A stretch of 54,627 bases of DNA, taken from Oscillospiraceae bacterium. Lineage in GTDB: Bacteria > Bacillota > Clostridia > Oscillospirales > Ruminococcaceae. The notes under the pieces are model-generated. The model had not been told where the DNA came from. It searched no databases and worked only from the letters and a program-made list of their open reading frames with translations. The position numbers and the translations under genes are program-made. Position 1 is the first letter of the stretch. Each line of letters opens with the position of its first letter. Shown piece by piece: positions 22,916 to 31,564 of the stretch. Where the stretch lies: NCBI GenBank assembly GCA_018380115.1, contig JAGZUF010000018.1:1-54627 (forward strand). Reading direction: 5' to 3'.

Positions 22916-25416
22916 TACCGCCTCAGATATCTGCCTGTGATGCTCTGTTCGTTTTGAGCTACTTCATCCGGCGTGCCGGCGGCCACCACACGGCCGCCAG
23001 CTTCGCCGCCGCCCGGGCCCATGTCGATGATATAGTCGGCGCTGCGCATCACGTCCAGATCGTGCTCAATGACGATGACTGTGGCCCCGTTTTCAATCAG
23101 CGTCTGGAACACGCGCAGCAGCGTTTGCACGTCCAGAGGGTGAAGGCCGATGGTGGGCTCGTCGAACACGAATACGGAATCAGCCTGGCCGCGGCCCATC
23201 TCGCTGGCAAGCTTCAGGCGCTGTGCCTCGCCGCCGGAAAGGCTGGGCGTCGCCTCGCCCAGCGTAAGGTAGCCGAGGCCCAGCCCTTGCAGCACGCCAA
23301 GGCGCTGGCACACAAGGCCCCAGTCTGCACAGGCGCCCAGAGCCGTGTCGATATCCATGGCCATTACCTCCGGCAGGGAATACGTCTGCCCGGCCGCGTG
23401 CCGTGCCCTCACAAGCGCCGCGTCCTTTGCATAGCGGCTGCCGCGGCATGCGGGGCAGGGAATGTCCACGTCCGGCAGAAACTGCACGTCAAGGCTGATG
23501 GCGCCCGTGCCGTCGCACACCGGGCAGCGCAGCCTGCCGGTGTTGTAGGAAAAATCTCCCGCCCTGAAGCCAAGGCGCTTTGCGTCCGGCGTTTTGGCAT
23601 AAAGCCTGCGCAGCTCGTCGTGTACATTGGCGTATGTGGCCACAGTAGAGCGCACGTTGATGCCGATGGGCGCGGCGTCAATCAGCTTGGCCCGCACAAT
23701 GCCGGGCGCCTCGATGGACAGCACGTGTGCCGGAGGCTTTGTGCCGGCCGCTGCCGCCTCCAGAGCGGGCACAAGGCTCTCCAGCACGAGCGTCGTCTTT
23801 CCGCTGCCGGAAACACCTGTAACCACGGTGAGCCTGCCCTTTGGAATATCAACAGAAAGCGGCTTTACCGTGTGAATGGCCGAGGTAGAAAGATGCAGCC
23901 GCCCGGCACGGAACAATTCCTCTGCTTTGGCGCGCGGCCGAACCGCCGGGCGCCGCCTGCCGGAGAGAAATGGCCCTATAAGCGAGGCAGGCATCTGGGC
24001 AAGCGCCCGAGGCGTGCCCTGTGCCACCACGCGCCCACCGCCCGCACCTGCCTGCGGGCCCATTTCGATGAGCCAGTCTGCCCTGGAGAGCACCTGCGTA
24101 TCATGGTCTACCAGCAGCACCGAGTTCCCGTCCGTCACAAGGTCCTGCATTACGCCGGCCAGCCCTTCCAGGTTCGAAGGGTGCAGCCCGATGGAGGGCT
24201 CGTCCAGCACATACAGCACGCCGGTGGTGCGGTTGCGCACTGCGCGGGCAAGCTGCATACGCTGACGCTCGCCCGTAGAGAGCGTGGCGGCGGCACGGCT
24301 CAGCGCAAGGTAGCCAAGGCCCAGCTCTGTAAGGCGCTGCGCCGCCGCCTGAAACGATTCGCAAATGCTGTGCGCCATGGGCCGCATCTCTTCGGGCAGG
24401 GCGGCGGGCACGCCGTCCACCCATTTGCACAGCTTTGCCAGCGGCATGTCGCAGGCATCGGCCAGGCTGATGCCGCACAGCAGCGGCGCGCGCGCCGCAT
24501 CCGACAGGCGCGTGCCGTCGCAGGCAGGGCATACGCCTTCCTTCAAAAAGCGCTCTACCCGTTTCATACCTTTTTCATCTTTCACTTTGGCAAGGGCGTT
24601 TTCCACCGTGCGGACGGCGCTGAAATAGGTGAAATCCAGCTCTGCAGCCTGGTTCGAATTTTTTGCTTTATAAAAGATGTGTTTTTTCACAGCCGGACCG
24701 TTGTATACAATGTCCTTTTCGCGCTCGGTCAATTCACAGAAGGGCACGTTGGTGCGCACGCCCATCTCGCGGCACACATCCGTCATCAGCGACCACATCA
24801 GCGTATTCCACGGCACCACTGCGCCCTCGTCTATGGTAAGGCTTTCATCCGGCACAAGGCTGGCCATATCCACCGTGCGCACTACGCCCGTGCCGCCGCA
24901 GGTGCGGCACGCGCCCTGACTGTTGAAGGCAAGCTCCTCCGCCGAGGGCGGAAAAAAGCTGGCGCCGCATTCCGGGCACACAAGCTGCTGCCCGGCAGCC
25001 ACGGCAAGCGCAGGGGCAAGCCGGTGCCCGTTCGGGCACCGGTGGGCCGCAAGGCGCGAAAACATCAGCCGCAGGCTGTTCAAAAGCTCTGTGCCGGTGC
25101 CGAATGTGCTGCGTATGCCGGGCACGCCGGGCCGCTGGTGCAGCGCCAGAGCGGCGGGCACATACAGCACTTCGTCCACCTGGGCCTTTGCGGCCTGCGT
25201 CATGCGCCTGCGCGTGTAGGTGGAGAGCGCATCCAGATACCGCCGCGAGCCCTCGGCGTACACAACGCCCAGCGCCAGCGATGATTTGCCTGAGCCGGAT
25301 ACGCCCGCAATGCCCGTGATGCAGTTCAGCGGAATATCCACATCTATGTTTTTCAGATTGTGCACCCTTGCGCCCCGCACCTGTATGTGCTCAGGGGCGC
25401 GCCGTTTTTTATCCAT
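22915..25416 (-). CDS. UvrA-like double ABC ATPase (short paralogue)
   Basis: 833 residues from ATG 25416 (MDKKRRAPEH; GAGGTG upstream); the open frame continues into the tRNA-Leu terminator, which is not coding. Two UvrA ATPase halves: Walker A 'GVSGSGKSS' (about 38-46) and 'GVSGSGKTT' (about 535), signatures 'LSTGERQRM' (about 380) and 'LSGGEAQRL' (about 722), 'DEPSIGLHP' and 'DEPTIGLHP', and zinc-type Cys pairs (CPEC/CRTC and CPVC/CPAC). At 833 residues it is about 100 shorter than housekeeping UvrA, as in the UvrA2/DrrC class linked to drug tolerance or accessory DNA damage handling. A uvrB is not near. Substrate unknown. Confidence 0.88.
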   Translation of the reverse strand: MDKKRRAPEHIQVRGARVHNLKNIDVDIPLNCITGIAGVSGSGKSSLALGVVYAEGSRRYLDALSTYTRRRMTQAAKAQVDEVLYVPAALALHQRPGVPGIRSTFGTGTELLNSLRLMFSRLAAHRCPNGHRLAPALAVAAGQQLVCPECGASFFPPSAEELAFNSQGACRTCGGTGVVRTVDMASLVPDESLTIDEGAVVPWNTLMWSLMTDVCREMGVRTNVPFCELTEREKDIVYNGPAVKKHIFYKAKNSNQAAELDFTYFSAVRTVENALAKVKDEKGMKRVERFLKEGVCPACDGTRLSDAARAPLLCGISLADACDMPLAKLCKWVDGVPAALPEEMRPMAHSICESFQAAAQRLTELGLGYLALSRAAATLSTGERQRMQLARAVRNRTTGVLYVLDEPSIGLHPSNLEGLAGVMQDLVTDGNSVLLVDHDTQVLSRADWLIEMGPQAGAGGGRVVAQGTPRALAQMPASLIGPFLSGRRRPAVRPRAKAEELFRAGRLHLSTSAIHTVKPLSVDIPKGRLTVVTGVSGSGKTTLVLESLVPALEAAAAGTKPPAHVLSIEAPGIVRAKLIDAAPIGINVRSTVATYANVHDELRRLYAKTPDAKRLGFRAGDFSYNTGRLRCPVCDGTGAISLDVQFLPDVDIPCPACRGSRYAKDAALVRARHAAGQTYSLPEVMAMDIDTALGACADWGLVCQRLGVLQGLGLGYLTLGEATPSLSGGEAQRLKLASEMGRGQADSVFVFDEPTIGLHPLDVQTLLRVFQTLIENGATVIVIEHDLDVMRSADYIIDMGPGGGEAGGRVVAAGTPDEVAQNEQSITGRYLRR

Positions 25417-25510
25417 ACAAAACACCTCGCGGCTGCCGCCCGCCGCTGCGGCCGGCAGAAGAACATGTGCCGCACCCGCACAAAGCAGTGCGCGGCAAGC
25501 AGAGCAAATA

Positions 25511-25545
25511 GAAAAGCCGCCGCGGGCGTTTACGCCCGCGGCGGC
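25511..25545 (-). terminator. Terminator of tRNA-Leu
   Basis: A perfect 13-bp stem (GCCGCCGCGGGCG with CGCCCGCGGCGGC) and a TAAA/TTTA loop, ending in TTTTCT on the minus strand; one base behind the CCA of the tRNA. Confidence 0.92.
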
Positions 25546-25546
25546 C

Positions 25547-25633
25547 TGGTGCTGCTGACCGGATTTGAACCGGTACGGTGTTGCCACCGAGGGATTTTAA
25601 GTCCCTTGCGTCTGCCGATTTCGCCACAGCAGC
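25547..25633 (-). tRNA. tRNA-Leu(UAA)
   Basis: 87-nt class II tRNA with a long variable arm. The anticodon stem AGGGA/TCCCT encloses loop CTTAAAA (anticodon TAA, plus-strand 25597-25599); T loop TTCAAAT; acceptor GCTGCTG/CAGCAGC, discriminator A and encoded CCA (plus-strand TGG at 25547-25549). Reads UUA (and UUG by wobble). Followed by a strong terminator before the uvrA-like gene. Confidence 0.97.
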
Positions 25634-25740
25634 GCGGCATGCACAGTACCCTGAAAAATAACACCGTGCTGATAATAAATCTTACAATAAACGCCGCGGC
25701 TTGTCAACTGCGTTTCCCACTGTTCAGGCGAGCTGTATTT

Positions 25741-25860
25741 GTGGTATAATGTGTATATCTGGTAAATCCGAGCGCAGGCGAGGGATGAGTCTGGTAGAAT
25801 AGCTGCCATACCCTTAACGAGGCCGAGCCGTAAGGCGAAGGGCGGGTTTCGCGAATGTGG
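25741..25860 (+). ncRNA. Candidate structured non-coding RNA with extended -10 promoter
   Basis: TGGTATAAT at 25741-25749 is an extended -10 with no good -35. Directly behind it the sequence can fold into a three-way junction: closing stem AAATCCG/CGGGTTT, hairpin TGGTAG-N5-CTGCCA, and hairpin CCCTT..AAGGG with an inner GCC/GGC. I recognise no riboswitch, 6S, SRP, RNase P or tmRNA signature. The remainder of the gap to 26006 contains further short hairpins but no credible gene. An ORF on either strand exists but has poor codon use. Confidence 0.4.
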
Positions 25861-26006
25861 TATGATGCATTATCCACTTGGCGTGCATGCGCGAAAGCGT
25901 GGTATGGGTACAGCGGGGCGGCTGCTGCGTCACGCCTGAATGTGGGCGGCAATGGTGCGCATGAATTTGTCCATCGTGGCATCACAATTTGTGCTGGTCA
26001 GCTTTC

Positions 26007-26250
26007 GCGAAACGACACCCCCCCGGCTGTGCCGGGGAGAGCAAAAGGGCTTTCGCTGTCAGTTCCGGGCGAAGCAAGATGGTATTCAATACCAAAAGAT
26101 GCAGCACGCAACGGGAAGAACCCCCGTTTACAGGGGGCGGGGCAGATGATGCAGGAGGCAGAGTATTCAGTGCCGCTTGAGAGGCTTGCCGGTACTATGC
26201 GCTTTCAGGGTTTACGCAAGCCCCAGGCTGAGCCGGGGGTTCTGACTTTG
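26007..26250 (+). repeat. Dispersed structured repeat, copy B
   Basis: About 244 bp that align nearly end to end with copy C in opposite orientation: GCGAAACGAC, hairpin CCCCGGC/GCCGGGG, GAGCAAAAGGGCTTTCGCTGTCAG, a GGTATTCAATACC palindrome, CCCCCGTTTACAGGGGG hairpin, GATGCAGGAGGCAGAGTATTCAG (cut into sub-motifs), a GCCGCTTGAGAGGC hairpin, CTTTCAGGGTTTACGCAAG and a final CCCCAGGC/GCCGGGG hairpin. It lies upstream of the pseudouridine synthase. Confidence 0.85.
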
Positions 26251-26421
26251 TGAATATGGGCCGCAGGCGAAGCGTGGGGCTGGCATGCCCGGCGGGCCCG
26301 TTTATCCGAAAGGGCCGGGCAGCAGCAGGGGATGAGCCCGTCAAGGCAGGCGCCCCGCTTTTTGCAGGTGCTTAGCGGACGGGGCAGCCTGCGTTTATTC
26401 GAAAGGAAAGGGGCGCTTGCC

Positions 26422-27363
26422 GTGCGGGAATACAGGGTGGAAAAGCAGGGCGTGCGCCTGGACGCCTTTTTGCAGAAGGCCGAGCCATCGCTGACAAAGG
26501 GCGCGCTGCACCGGTATCTGCGTGAAAACAAGATAAAGGTGAACGGCAAAAGGCTGCCCCTCTCGGCGCGCCTTGCGGTGGGCGACACCGTCCGGCTGTA
26601 CGCGCCGCAGGCGGCGCCCGCACAGGCGGGCGGCCCCGCATATCTGGCGGCAAAGCCCTATTTTACACCTGTGTACGAGGACGCCCAGGTGCTGGTGGCG
26701 CAAAAGCCCGCGGGCCTGCTGGTACAGGACGAGGCGGGCGTACAGGCGGATACGTTTTTGAACCGCGCCAGGCGGTATCTGTATGAAAAGGGCGGGCCGG
26801 AGGCGGACGCGCTGCAGCTTTGCCACCGGCTGGATACCGGCACCAGCGGCCTTGTGATTTTTGCAAAGACGCCCGCCGCGCTGGAGCAGATGGCGGAGCT
26901 TATCCGCACGCGCGCCGTGCGGAAGGAATATCTGTGTGTCACGCTGGGTGCGCCTGTGCCGCCCGCGGCGAAGCTTTGCGCCTACCTTGTGAAAGATGCA
27001 AAGCGGGGCATGGTGCGCGTAACGCATGCACGGGAGCGCGGCGCGAAGGAGATTGTCACACGGTACGAAACGCTGTGCACCAGCGGGGCGCTGGCGCTGC
27101 TGCGCGTGCAGCTCGTCACCGGGCGCACGCATCAGATACGCGCACATTTGGCCAGCATCGGCTGCCCCATTTTGGGCGATTCAAAATACGGCAGCACGCA
27201 GGCCAACCGCGCCCGGCACTTCAAATATCAGGCACTGTGCGCCCACAGCCTGCACTTTCCCGCAATGAAGGAAGAGAGCCCCTGCGCAGGCCTTTCGGGC
27301 AAAACGTTGTTTGCCGAAGAACCCTGGTATGTAACACAGATAAAAAGCGGCGTGCTGGGCTGA
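26422..27363 (+). CDS. RluA-family pseudouridine synthase with S4 domain
   Basis: 313 residues from GTG 26422, with AAAGGAAAGGGG upstream; the frame is open further left but into low-quality sequence. N-terminal S4 RNA-binding domain (about 1-65, 'RLDAFLQKAEPSLTKGALHRYLRENKIKVNGKR' in parts), then the synthase core with the catalytic 'HRLDTGTSGLVIFAK' (about 134-148; Asp nucleophile) and 'LVTGRTHQIRAHLASIGCPILGD' C-terminal motif. Converts U to pseudouridine in rRNA; RluC and RluD cannot be told apart here. Stands alone on the plus strand, followed by an M20 peptidase. Confidence 0.92.
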   Translation: MREYRVEKQGVRLDAFLQKAEPSLTKGALHRYLRENKIKVNGKRLPLSARLAVGDTVRLYAPQAAPAQAGGPAYLAAKPYFTPVYEDAQVLVAQKPAGLLVQDEAGVQADTFLNRARRYLYEKGGPEADALQLCHRLDTGTSGLVIFAKTPAALEQMAELIRTRAVRKEYLCVTLGAPVPPAAKLCAYLVKDAKRGMVRVTHARERGAKEIVTRYETLCTSGALALLRVQLVTGRTHQIRAHLASIGCPILGDSKYGSTQANRARHFKYQALCAHSLHFPAMKEESPCAGLSGKTLFAEEPWYVTQIKSGVLG

Positions 27364-27409
27364 GCGGCGGCCCCGGCGGCAGGCACACAGAAAGAAGGAG
27401 GCACCCTGT

Positions 27410-28555
27410 ATGGCGGCACACATGAAATGGAAGCAGGAGCTGCAGGCGTTCTGCAAGGCGAATATGGCGCAGGTGCAGCGCCTTACATACGAGTTGTGCG
27501 CCATTCCCGCGCCCACAGGCAGCGAGGGCAGGCGCGCGCAGTTCTGCCTTTCTTACCTGCGGGGCCATGGTGCGGCGGCGTATCTGGACGAGGCGGGCAA
27601 CGTGGTGTTTCCCTATGCGTGTGAAGGCAGCGGTAAGGTGCTGGTGCTGGCCGCGCATATGGACACCGTGTTCCCGGAGGGCACGCCGCTGGGCGTGCGG
27701 GAAGAGGGCGGCAGAGCGTTCTGCCCCGGCATTGGGGATGACACCGCAAACCTTGCCGTGCTTTTGGTGCTGGCGGCATGGTTCGCGCAGCATGCCCCGC
27801 ACACACGGCAGGGCATTGTGTTCGTGTGCAACGTGTGCGAGGAGGGCCTTGGCAATTTGAAGGGCACCCGTGAGCTGATGCGCCAGTGGGCCGCGCGCAC
27901 TGGGGCCTTCCTCTCGCTGGACTGCACCTGCGAGGCCGTGTTTCACCGTGCGGTGGGCTCAAAGCGCTACCGCGTCACAGCGCATACGGAGGGCGGCCAC
28001 TCGTTCAGCGCCTTTGGCAGCACAAACGCCATCGAGGTGCTGGCCCGCCTTGTGCAGGATATTTACGCCCTGCAGGTGCCGCAGCGCGAGGGCAGCACCA
28101 CCACCTATAATGTAGGCCTTATGGAAGGCGGCACCTCTGTAAATGCAATTGCGCAGAGGGCAAGCTGCGTGTGCGAGTTCCGCAGCGACGACGAGGCATG
28201 CATGGCGCAGATGGAGCGCAGCTTTGAAGAGCTGTTCGCCCGTGCGCGGGCGCGCTGCCTCTCGCTGGAGGTAGAGCTTCTGGGCACGCGCCCGGCAGGC
28301 AAAAATGTTCCCGCAGCCGCGCAGGCGGCGCTGGCGGAGGTGTGCGTGCAGGCGGTGCAGCAGGCCTTCGGCACAAGGCCGCAGCTTGCCAGCGCCAGCA
28401 CAGACTGCAACATCCCCCTCTCCATGGGCATCCCGTCTGTGTGCTTCGGCTGCCTTGAGGGCGGCGGGGCCCACACGCGCGAGGAATGGATAAAGCCCGC
28501 CAGCCTCGGCCCCGGCCTTGTGGCCGCGGGGCTTGCGCTGTGCGGGCTGCTGTGA
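27410..28555 (+). CDS. M20-family metallopeptidase
   Basis: 381 residues from ATG 27410, with AAGGAGG. Zinc site in order: His-Asp of 'AAHMDTVFPEG' (about 81-91), Asp of 'GIGDDTANLA' (about 107-116), Glu-Glu of 'VCEEGLGNLKGTR' (about 143-154), the dimerization-domain 'TEGGHSFSAFG' (about 191-201), and a C-terminal 'GGAHTREEW' His. This pattern fits peptidase T/carboxypeptidase G2-like amino- or dipeptidases; the substrate is not readable. It follows the pseudouridine synthase by 46 bases and ends facing the GNAT/YoaP gene. Confidence 0.9.
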   Translation: MAAHMKWKQELQAFCKANMAQVQRLTYELCAIPAPTGSEGRRAQFCLSYLRGHGAAAYLDEAGNVVFPYACEGSGKVLVLAAHMDTVFPEGTPLGVREEGGRAFCPGIGDDTANLAVLLVLAAWFAQHAPHTRQGIVFVCNVCEEGLGNLKGTRELMRQWAARTGAFLSLDCTCEAVFHRAVGSKRYRVTAHTEGGHSFSAFGSTNAIEVLARLVQDIYALQVPQREGSTTTYNVGLMEGGTSVNAIAQRASCVCEFRSDDEACMAQMERSFEELFARARARCLSLEVELLGTRPAGKNVPAAAQAALAEVCVQAVQQAFGTRPQLASASTDCNIPLSMGIPSVCFGCLEGGGAHTREEWIKPASLGPGLVAAGLALCGLL

Positions 28556-28556
28556 T

Positions 28557-28594
28557 GCCGCGCGCCCGGGCGCGCGGCGGGGCTTATTTTTTCA
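28557..28594 (+). terminator. Hairpin between convergent genes
   Basis: CCGCGCG..CGCGCGG stem (about 28559-28578) with a T-rich stretch TTATTTTTT at 28585-28593, partly inside the end of the minus-strand GNAT gene. Probably stops the M20 transcript; the distance between stem and T run is larger than usual. Confidence 0.5.
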
Positions 28595-29333
28595 GGATGC
28601 GCTTCAGGGCGGCGACGTCCAGCAGGTTCACTGTCTCGAAGCCGCCTTTGTAGAACACGGCCCAGTTGTTGAACACGCAGGGAAGCTGCTTTGCCTGCGC
28701 GAGGCTGTCCACAGGAAGAAGCTGCACGGGCACTGCGTTCTCTTCGCAATACCGGCGCACCATTTCAATGCTCTGCCAGGTGTAGGGGCACTGTGCGCTG
28801 TAGTAGATGGTAAGCGCCTGACTTTCCACCTTCATGCTTTTGGCGTTTGGTGCAAAGCGGGGCAGCGTGCCGTCGAAAGAAAGCGCAAGCAGCTCGTAGC
28901 CGCCCGGCGCGGTATCTACTGTTTTGAAACCGAATTTTTTTGCAAAGGCCTGGTCCGAAAGCCAGGCCTTCTGTTTTGCGGCGCCCAGCATGCAGAGGCC
29001 GGCTTTCCCGTTTTTGCGGGCATCGGCAATGCAGTCCTCCATCAGCGCCCGGCCGTAGCCTTTTCCTTTATACGGGCCGCATGCCCAAAGACAGTAGATA
29101 TAAATAAAGTTTTCGCCCTCAATGGGCACCCAGGCTGTTTCCAAAGGGGCGTATTCTATAAACACCGTGGTCTTTTCGTTCAGCTTTCGGAACACGTGGC
29201 CTTCTTCCAGCCGCGCGGCCAGCCAGCGGCGCTTGGCCTCAACACCGGGGTGAAGTTTTTTTGTGCGGATGATGCAGCACAGGTGCTCCCCGGCCAGGTT
29301 TTCCGGCGTGAGGCTGAGAAAGTCTGCGCTCAT
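28584..29333 (-). CDS. GNAT acetyltransferase with YoaP-type C-terminal domain
   Basis: 249 residues from ATG 29333, behind AGGAGGG (upstream frame is open but lacks a site). GNAT part about 1-150 with the acetyl-CoA motif 'GPYKGKGYGRALMEDCIADA' (about 86-105) and 'KFGFKTVDT'. The end (about 170-249) has a thioredoxin-like stretch 'YYSAQCPYTWQSIEMVRRYC' and 'FNNWAVFYKGGFETVNLLD', as in YoaP. Acceptor unknown; YoaP-type proteins are widespread but poorly studied. Single-gene unit. Confidence 0.85.
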   Translation of the reverse strand: MSADFLSLTPENLAGEHLCCIIRTKKLHPGVEAKRRWLAARLEEGHVFRKLNEKTTVFIEYAPLETAWVPIEGENFIYIYCLWACGPYKGKGYGRALMEDCIADARKNGKAGLCMLGAAKQKAWLSDQAFAKKFGFKTVDTAPGGYELLALSFDGTLPRFAPNAKSMKVESQALTIYYSAQCPYTWQSIEMVRRYCEENAVPVQLLPVDSLAQAKQLPCVFNNWAVFYKGGFETVNLLDVAALKRILKK

Positions 29334-29684
29334 AAAATGCCCTCCTGTCTGTGTTTTGCATGCTATGCACATCATAACACGGCCCGGCAATGCCCGCAAG
29401 AGAATATGGCTCGGCGCAGAGCCTCTTTTCGTGAAAGGGAAAAGGCGGATTCAAAAAGCTTTTCGCTTTGCCCGGAAAATACCCGGCAAAGCGGAAAGCC
29501 GCCAGCAAACAGGGATAAGAACAGAGAGCGAAAACCGGGGCAGGCTGAAAGAAAAGCGCCCCGGTGTTTTAACGGCAGCGGAGCGCCGCATGTGCCGAAA
29601 GAATGATAAGCAAGCCCATAGGCCCAGCTGAGAAAAGGCCCTAAGGAGGCTTGTGCAAACCGCCAGCACAGCCGGCAGTTGTGA
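29334..29684. other. Intergenic region with a long hairpin
   Basis: No gene is credible. A hairpin spans 29444-29503: outer GGCGG/CCGCC and an inner stem of about 16 bp (CTTTTCGCTTTGCCCGG with CCCGGCAAAGCGGAAAG, two mismatches or bulges) around an AAAATA-like loop. The arm AAAAAGCTTTTCGCTTT resembles the 5' part of the dispersed repeat, but the rest does not align, so it may be a decayed relative. Further hairpins without T tracts follow to 29684. Confidence 0.45.
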
Positions 29685-31499
29685 TTACATCAGCGCGGGG
29701 GCAGGAGGGAACACGCCGTCCCCGTTTTCCGGCAGGCTTTGCAGCACGGGCGCACAGGTGCGCTCTACACAATACCACAAATAATCAAGGTCTTTGAACT
29801 GCTCCAGGTTCACCTGCAATGCGCCGGGGCTCGTCTTTTCCAGCATGTGCAGCGCCAGCATAAGCGGCGGGGTTTCATCCAGCCGCAGCTCCACTCTGCC
29901 GCCGGGGCAGAACACCAGCTTCAAAATGCGGGAGGAGCTTTCTTCCAGCAGGTGCAGCGCAAGCCGAAGCACGGGGCGGCCGTCTTCATCCTGCGTAAAG
30001 CGCGCCTGCACCGCTGTTTCAAACACATTGCCGCCTGCATCCAGCTTCATTTCGCAGGTGCTGCTGGGCACAAACGGCACACACTGGCTTTCGCCCGGCG
30101 CCTCCCACAGCAGGCGGAAGCCGCTGCCTGCCTGCTCCAGCCGCACGCTTTCCACGCCCTTGGGGTAATAGTCGTTCATCACCGCCGTCACCATGGGCAG
30201 CAGGCTGGCGGAGTTTTTGCCAAAGCGGAATGTTTTGCCGCACAGCTGCTCCAGCCCGGCCTCCGGCGCAGGCAGCAGGCGGCGCACTGTGCGCTGGAAG
30301 GCCTGCCGCAGGCGCACGCCCAGCGGCACATCACGCGGGTAGGGCGGCACAGGCATGCCGAAACGCAGGTGCCCCAGCGCAAAGGCAAGCCGTGCCGCGC
30401 CGTCGCGTGGCTGCCCATCCGCGGCGGCACCCTGTACGGCGGCAAACAAAGCTTCAATGGCGCGCAGCGTGCCGCTTTTCGTGAACAGGTTGCCGGCCCC
30501 GGCATTTACGGCAACGGCCATGTCAAGGCTTGGACACAGCACTACATACTGCCCGAACATACCGTTGAACATATAGGTGCCGCGCGCGCCGTCTGCCCAA
30601 ATCTGATAGGCATAGCCCTCGCCCGTCTCAGGGCGCACCATCTTCTGTGTGGTGGCCTCTTCGGCCCATTCTCTGCTGAAAATGCGCACCTCGCCCTGCG
30701 GCGCGTGCCACACGCCGCCGTTCAGGTACACAAGGCCCAGCTTCAGCGCGTCCTCCAGATGCACGTACATGCCCCAACCGCCCTTTTCCGTGCCAAGGGG
30801 GCAGGTTTCCCAAGCTGCATCGGAAAACCCCAGCGGCTCGAACAGGCGCGGGCGAAGGTACTCCATCAGGCCCTCACCCGTCTTTCGCCGCACAATGGCC
30901 GCCAGCATATAAGTGTTCATGCTGTTGTATTCCATTTTTTCACCGGGCTCGAAGGCGTAATCGGCGTCCAGAAAGGCCTTTACCCAATCGGCCTCCAACA
31001 CCATGCCGTATTCCTTGAACCCGCAGCCGCTGCTCATGGTGAGCAGATGGCGCACCGTCACAGCCTTTGCGCGGCGCGAGGTGAAAAAGCCGCACTTGTC
31101 GGAAAAAATATCTGCCGCGCGCTCGTCCAGTGAAAGCCGGCCCTCATCGCGCAGCATGCCGATGGCTGTGCCTGAAAAGCTTTTGGCAAGGCTGTGGGTG
31201 ACATGCCATTGCGAAAGGGAATAAGGGGCAAACTGCGCCTCGCACACCACCCTGCCGCCGCGCGCCACAAGGGCCGTGTGTGCGCCGTGCTGCGGCCCGG
31301 CCAGCGCGCGAAGAAACGCCTCCAGCGCCGCAGGCGGCACGCCCGCTTCGGCAGGCAGCGCGCGCGGCAGCGGCGTGCCAGCACGGCCCTGCGGCATGGG
31401 TTTCTGCACGCGCGCAGGGTAGGGCAGAATGCCGTCTGTTTCGCGAAGAAGAAATTTTTTTATATAATTCAGCGTTTTTACGCTGCTTCGAAGCTCCAT
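29685..31499 (-). CDS. Serine hydrolase of the class C beta-lactamase/esterase family
   Basis: 604 residues from ATG 31499 (GGAGG upstream). Catalytic SxxK is 'SLAK' (103-106) in 'THSLAKSFSG', the Tyr motif is 'MEYNSMNTY' (about 189-197), and 'YAYQIWADG' lies where the third motif region falls. This pattern is that of the 6-aminohexanoate hydrolase/esterase EstB-like branch rather than true beta-lactamases. About 250 extra C-terminal residues form a beta-rich domain with unknown role. No signal peptide, so it is cytoplasmic. It starts only 24 bases from the upstream gene's terminator. Confidence 0.83.
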   Translation of the reverse strand: MELRSSVKTLNYIKKFLLRETDGILPYPARVQKPMPQGRAGTPLPRALPAEAGVPPAALEAFLRALAGPQHGAHTALVARGGRVVCEAQFAPYSLSQWHVTHSLAKSFSGTAIGMLRDEGRLSLDERAADIFSDKCGFFTSRRAKAVTVRHLLTMSSGCGFKEYGMVLEADWVKAFLDADYAFEPGEKMEYNSMNTYMLAAIVRRKTGEGLMEYLRPRLFEPLGFSDAAWETCPLGTEKGGWGMYVHLEDALKLGLVYLNGGVWHAPQGEVRIFSREWAEEATTQKMVRPETGEGYAYQIWADGARGTYMFNGMFGQYVVLCPSLDMAVAVNAGAGNLFTKSGTLRAIEALFAAVQGAAADGQPRDGAARLAFALGHLRFGMPVPPYPRDVPLGVRLRQAFQRTVRRLLPAPEAGLEQLCGKTFRFGKNSASLLPMVTAVMNDYYPKGVESVRLEQAGSGFRLLWEAPGESQCVPFVPSSTCEMKLDAGGNVFETAVQARFTQDEDGRPVLRLALHLLEESSSRILKLVFCPGGRVELRLDETPPLMLALHMLEKTSPGALQVNLEQFKDLDYLWYCVERTCAPVLQSLPENGDGVFPPAPALM

Positions 31500-31522
31500 G
31501 AAACGGTACCTCCAAAAAGCAC

Positions 31523-31564
31523 AAAACTGCTGCGCAGGCCTTGCGGCGGCCTTCAGCGCAGCAG
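31523..31564 (-). terminator. Terminator of the DUF5685-DnaJ-membrane operon
   Basis: On the minus strand a stem CTGCTGCGC/GCGCAGCAG with inner GGCC pairing is followed by TTTTGTGCTTTTT. It covers the last codons of the membrane gene and its T tract reaches the ribosome site of the serine hydrolase gene, so it may act as an attenuator for that gene. Confidence 0.75.

Noticed and set aside
22786..25284. 832-codon plus-strand open frame
   Set aside because: It lies entirely opposite the uvrA-like gene, has no ribosome site and an unnatural Ala/Gly/His/Arg-rich composition; it is a shadow of GC-rich coding DNA.
25855..26253. 132-codon ORF through repeat copy B, with similar peptides in copies C and D
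   Set aside because: The peptide similarity follows from the DNA similarity of the repeat; frames break between copies, no ribosome sites are present, and hairpins explain the conservation better.
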